DNA of 64,000 nucleotides from Neptuniibacter pectenicola (GTDB lineage Bacteria; Pseudomonadota; Gammaproteobacteria; Pseudomonadales; Balneatricaceae), in the NCBI RefSeq assembly GCF_001597735.1, contig NZ_LUTS01000007.1:124001-188000 (forward strand), in the 5' to 3' direction. The notes beneath the pieces were generated by a model, which was not told where the DNA came from, searched no databases, and saw only the letters and a list, made by a program, of their open reading frames with translations. Shown in pieces: positions 61,110-64,000 of this stretch. Every line of letters begins with the position of its first letter. The stretch's first letter is position 1. The position numbers and the translations under genes are program-made.

Positions 61110-61624
61110 AGCGTTCTCTTATGGAACGCTCTTCACGCAGTAAGGAGGTTCTGATCGTGACCAGAAGCCCGTCTTTTGGACGATTATTAACATCAAAACC
61201 GTTAGGGTATTAACACCACTTCCGGTTCAATAAGAGTTTCAGCTGCTCAAACAATAAAATTGGAGCTGGAGTCGCATCTTACATTTAATGTGTTTTGCAT
61301 TACTTCGCAAACGGCGAAGCAACTGTCCTCGGTAGAGGAAACATTAGCCTCATGTTCTTCTTTCTAATTGTGGCTGCCCTAAAGCAGGTTCCTGGCTAAC
61401 GTGCATCTCTACCTCCAACCGGTTTTTCCGACTGGGTGAAAAGCTATTCTCAATTTATATTCATGATATTGCCGCTTGTTTCAGCAGAATTTGTTTTTTT
61501 TCCGCGATTTTCGGGTCTGTATTACAGCAATTGAAAAAAGATAAAGCCAACAGGCCACGGCAGGGCTAGAATATAGCAGTTATCAACTACAGCATCAATT
61601 CGCTAATCGGTTTTCATTATAAAT
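61110..61624 (-). promoter_or_regulatory. rne leader / rne-rluC intergenic region
   Basis: A 515-bp non-coding stretch between divergent rne and rluC. On the minus strand it should be the long 5' UTR of rne, which in enterobacteria mediates autoregulation by RNase E cleavage. A stable hairpin (61415-61435, arms CCAGTCGG / CCGGTTGG pairing with two G-U, loop AAAAA) and a second one (about 61303-61319, CTTCGC / GCGAAG) are visible. Exact promoters not resolved. Confidence 0.6.
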
Positions 61625-62590
61625 ATGTCGCAAGAAAGTAGTTCGCCAACCAATCAAGTACGTTTCGTTGAAATTACAGAAGGGAATGCTGGCCAAAGGG
61701 TCGACAATTTCTTGATCACAACCTTAAAAGGTGCGCCGAAAAGTCTAATTTATCGGATTGTGCGTAAAGGTGAGGTGAGGGTTAATAAAAAACGAGTTAA
61801 ACCCGAATATAAATTACAGCTTAATGATCTGGTGCGTATACCGCCTGTTCGGTTAGCTGATCGGCAAGAGCCTTCAAAAATTGGCACTAAGCTGATCGAT
61901 CAGCTCGAAGCGGCCGTTTTGTATGAAGATGATGATCTAATCGTCGTAAATAAGCCGTCAGGGATTGCAGTTCACGGTGGTAGTGGTATTAGTTTGGGGT
62001 TGATTGAGAGTTTTAGGCAGATGCGCCCTCAAGCTAAGTTTCTGGAATTGGTCCACCGGCTTGATCGTGATACATCCGGTTGTATTTTGCTGGCAAAAAA
62101 GAGAAGTGCATTGAAACTGATGCATGAGTCGTTGCAGAAAAGCCGTATCACTAAAATTTATCATGCCATGGTGATGGGCTCGTGGAGCGAAAGAAAGAAA
62201 CGAATCGATGCGCCGCTTAGGAAAAATGAGCTCAAGTCGGGGGAGCGGGTTGTTAAAGTATCCGCAGATGGAAAAGCATCGCTGACAGAGTTTAAGGTGC
62301 TGGAACGGTTCGGTCGTCAAGCTACGCTCATTGAAGCGCGGCCTATAACGGGTAGAACCCATCAAATTCGTGTGCATTGCCAGTTTGCGGGACATCCTAT
62401 TGTGGGAGATACCAAATATAATACGGATGAAATGAACGATGTTATGCGGAGTCATGGGTTTAATCGTTTATTTCTTCATGCGGCAGAGTTGCGGTTCCCG
62501 TTGCCTTCTGGTGGACGCAAAGTGATAAAGGCGCCGCTTGAGATCAGTTTGCAAAAAGCGGTGAACAGTTTTAAGAGCAAGAATAGTTAA
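61625..62590 (+). CDS. rluC: RluC, 23S rRNA pseudouridine synthase
   Basis: A 321-residue enzyme: N-terminal S4 RNA-binding domain (about residues 18-75, GQRVDNFLITTLKGAPKSLI) and RluA-type catalytic domain with HRLDRDTSGCILLAKK (catalytic Asp about 143), GRTHQIRVH and GDTKYN. RluC makes pseudouridines 955, 2504 and 2580 in 23S rRNA (E. coli numbering). Divergence from rne is the standard gammaproteobacterial arrangement, which favours RluC over RluD. Confidence 0.94.
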   Translation: MSQESSSPTNQVRFVEITEGNAGQRVDNFLITTLKGAPKSLIYRIVRKGEVRVNKKRVKPEYKLQLNDLVRIPPVRLADRQEPSKIGTKLIDQLEAAVLYEDDDLIVVNKPSGIAVHGGSGISLGLIESFRQMRPQAKFLELVHRLDRDTSGCILLAKKRSALKLMHESLQKSRITKIYHAMVMGSWSERKKRIDAPLRKNELKSGERVVKVSADGKASLTEFKVLERFGRQATLIEARPITGRTHQIRVHCQFAGHPIVGDTKYNTDEMNDVMRSHGFNRLFLHAAELRFPLPSGGRKVIKAPLEISLQKAVNSFKSKNS

Positions 62591-62606
62591 TGGATTTTAG
62601 TGTTTT

Positions 62607-63707
62607 ATGAGTGATTTGGCTTTAAAAGAGAAGGTTTATTCCACAGCAGATCGGTTGTTATTGGCTGGCTTGCAGCCAACAGCGGTGCTTATTTCAGAAT
62701 CCTTGGGTTGTGATGAAAAATTAGTTGAAGCTGATCTACATGATTGGTGGAGCTTAGTACCTGAGCGTATTGCGCTGCATGTGAATGATGTTGTTATTCC
62801 TGAGGTGCCTGATTCGTTGGCACAATCATTTTCTAAGTTATGGCAGCAAGCGGTACAGGAAGCTAATGGCTTGCTTAGTGTTGATAAGCATAGTCATGAT
62901 GTGGGTTTGGAGGTTGTGCGTCGCGAAGCCGATGAGTCGCTGAAAGAGTCCCGAGGACGCTTAAGTGATCTTGAAGAGAAGCTAAGGGCTGAAGCAAACA
63001 AAAAAGAGGATGTTGAAACACAGGTCAAAGCCCTTGAGGCGGAGATTGATGTTTTAAAAGCAAACCTGATGGCGGAGACGTCACAGAGGAAGCAGGAAGA
63101 GCAGAGCCGCTTAAATGTTGAGCAAGAGCTTAATCATTTAAGAAAGACCTATGACGATAGTAAGCGGACATTTGATCAGCGTATTAAAGAGGAGCAGCGG
63201 CATACACTTGAGGCCGTAAGTAAGGCTGATGCGGATGTGCGGTATTATCGAGGCGCGCTGGAAAAACTTAGGGATGAGGTGGGTAAAAAAGAATCGGCCC
63301 TGACTAAGAATATCCATGATATGCAGGCTGAGCTGGCTAGGAAAGATGTTAAAAATGACACGCAAAAAACGCAGATAAAAAGCTTAGAAACTGAGCTAAA
63401 ACAGATCAAGCAAGACACCTCGGGTCAGGCGCGAGAGCTGGCCAAAGTGAATTCATCCTTGCTTGCCGAATCCAACAAAAACAAAAGGTTGGAAGATAAA
63501 GTTAAAATGATGGATGAGGAGATAAGGCGGGCTAGGCAGAAGCAAGTGAGCTTAGCGTCTGAGCATTCTAGGCGTGAAGCCGGTATCCGATCTCAGTTTA
63601 AAGATAAAGAGGATGAGCTTGTTCGCTCATTGGCAAAAATTAACAGTCTTGAAAAGAAAATCATTACCCAAGATGAAGAGATTCGACGCTTGAATGCACG
63701 CGGTTAG
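62607..63707 (+). CDS. KfrA-like DNA-binding coiled-coil protein
   Basis: A 366-residue protein. The N-terminal part (about residues 5-100, VYSTADRLLLAGLQPTAVLI and LVEADLHDWW) resembles the KfrA N-terminal DNA-binding domain known from plasmid regulators. The rest (about 105-366) is an almost uninterrupted charged coiled coil rich in Glu, Lys and Gln. KfrA of broad-host-range plasmids binds DNA and aids stable inheritance; a chromosomal copy might organise DNA or regulate genes, which is inference. It follows rluC by 16 bp and precedes cysB. Confidence 0.72.
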   Translation: MSDLALKEKVYSTADRLLLAGLQPTAVLISESLGCDEKLVEADLHDWWSLVPERIALHVNDVVIPEVPDSLAQSFSKLWQQAVQEANGLLSVDKHSHDVGLEVVRREADESLKESRGRLSDLEEKLRAEANKKEDVETQVKALEAEIDVLKANLMAETSQRKQEEQSRLNVEQELNHLRKTYDDSKRTFDQRIKEEQRHTLEAVSKADADVRYYRGALEKLRDEVGKKESALTKNIHDMQAELARKDVKNDTQKTQIKSLETELKQIKQDTSGQARELAKVNSSLLAESNKNKRLEDKVKMMDEEIRRARQKQVSLASEHSRREAGIRSQFKDKEDELVRSLAKINSLEKKIITQDEEIRRLNARG

Positions 63708-63724
63708 GTCGGGCTTCTGGTCTA

Positions 63725-64000
<276 letters not shown>

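Overview
The window is a 64 kb stretch of ordinary-density gammaproteobacterial chromosome. Moderate GC, Na+-NQR with ApbE and NqrM, a Pseudomonas/Oceanospirillales-type gene order (psrA ... nagZ ... hpt, csiV, mfd, gap, nqrABCDEF), an NhaB Na+/H+ antiporter and a monomeric NADP isocitrate dehydrogenase together suggest a marine Oceanospirillales-like bacterium. This placement is inference from gene content and order. I see no rRNA, tRNA, CRISPR array, insertion sequence, prophage or broken gene.

Layout. 1-8.1 kb (mostly minus strand): end of a DUF2391 membrane protein, rnk, an apparent roxA / small coiled-coil / trmJ / hydrolase operon, then the conserved nudJ-mnmA-hflD-purB run. 8.2-13.8 kb: an isolated moaE, a three-gene VWA / histidine kinase / response regulator operon, a bacteriohemerythrin and a small possibly tautomerase-like protein. 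13.8-23.9 kb (minus): NDH-2, the yejABEF peptide importer, a small membrane protein, mltD and gloB. 24-33.4 kb: methyltransferase-rnhA-dnaQ, nhaB, nudC, an SCP2 protein, sohB, then psrA, a signal-less YkuD enzyme, nagZ and a MscS channel. 33.5-38.3 kb (minus): hpt, csiV, mfd. 38.5-51.3 kb: gap, the nqrA-F/apbE/nqrM operon, sthA and convergent icd, a block that handles NADH and NADPH. 51.7-52.1 kb: two very small genes.

The most interesting region is 52.2-58.1 kb. A Fur-family regulator (probably Zur) is divergent from a COG0523 GTPase with a CxCC motif, followed by a gamma-carbonic anhydrase, a second-type threonyl-tRNA synthetase and a type I dihydroorotase. A perfect 22-bp palindrome lies over the putative promoter between regulator and GTPase. 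This looks like a zinc-starvation survival cassette: a metallochaperone plus back-up copies of zinc enzymes. The dihydroorotase has lost the first His of its HxH metal motif (Gln74), while the ThrRS keeps all three zinc ligands, so the two back-ups probably work in different ways.

58.1-64 kb: rne (minus) with 22 tandem octapeptide repeats in its C-terminal tail and a long 5' leader, divergent from rluC, then a KfrA-like coiled-coil protein and the 5' end of cysB.
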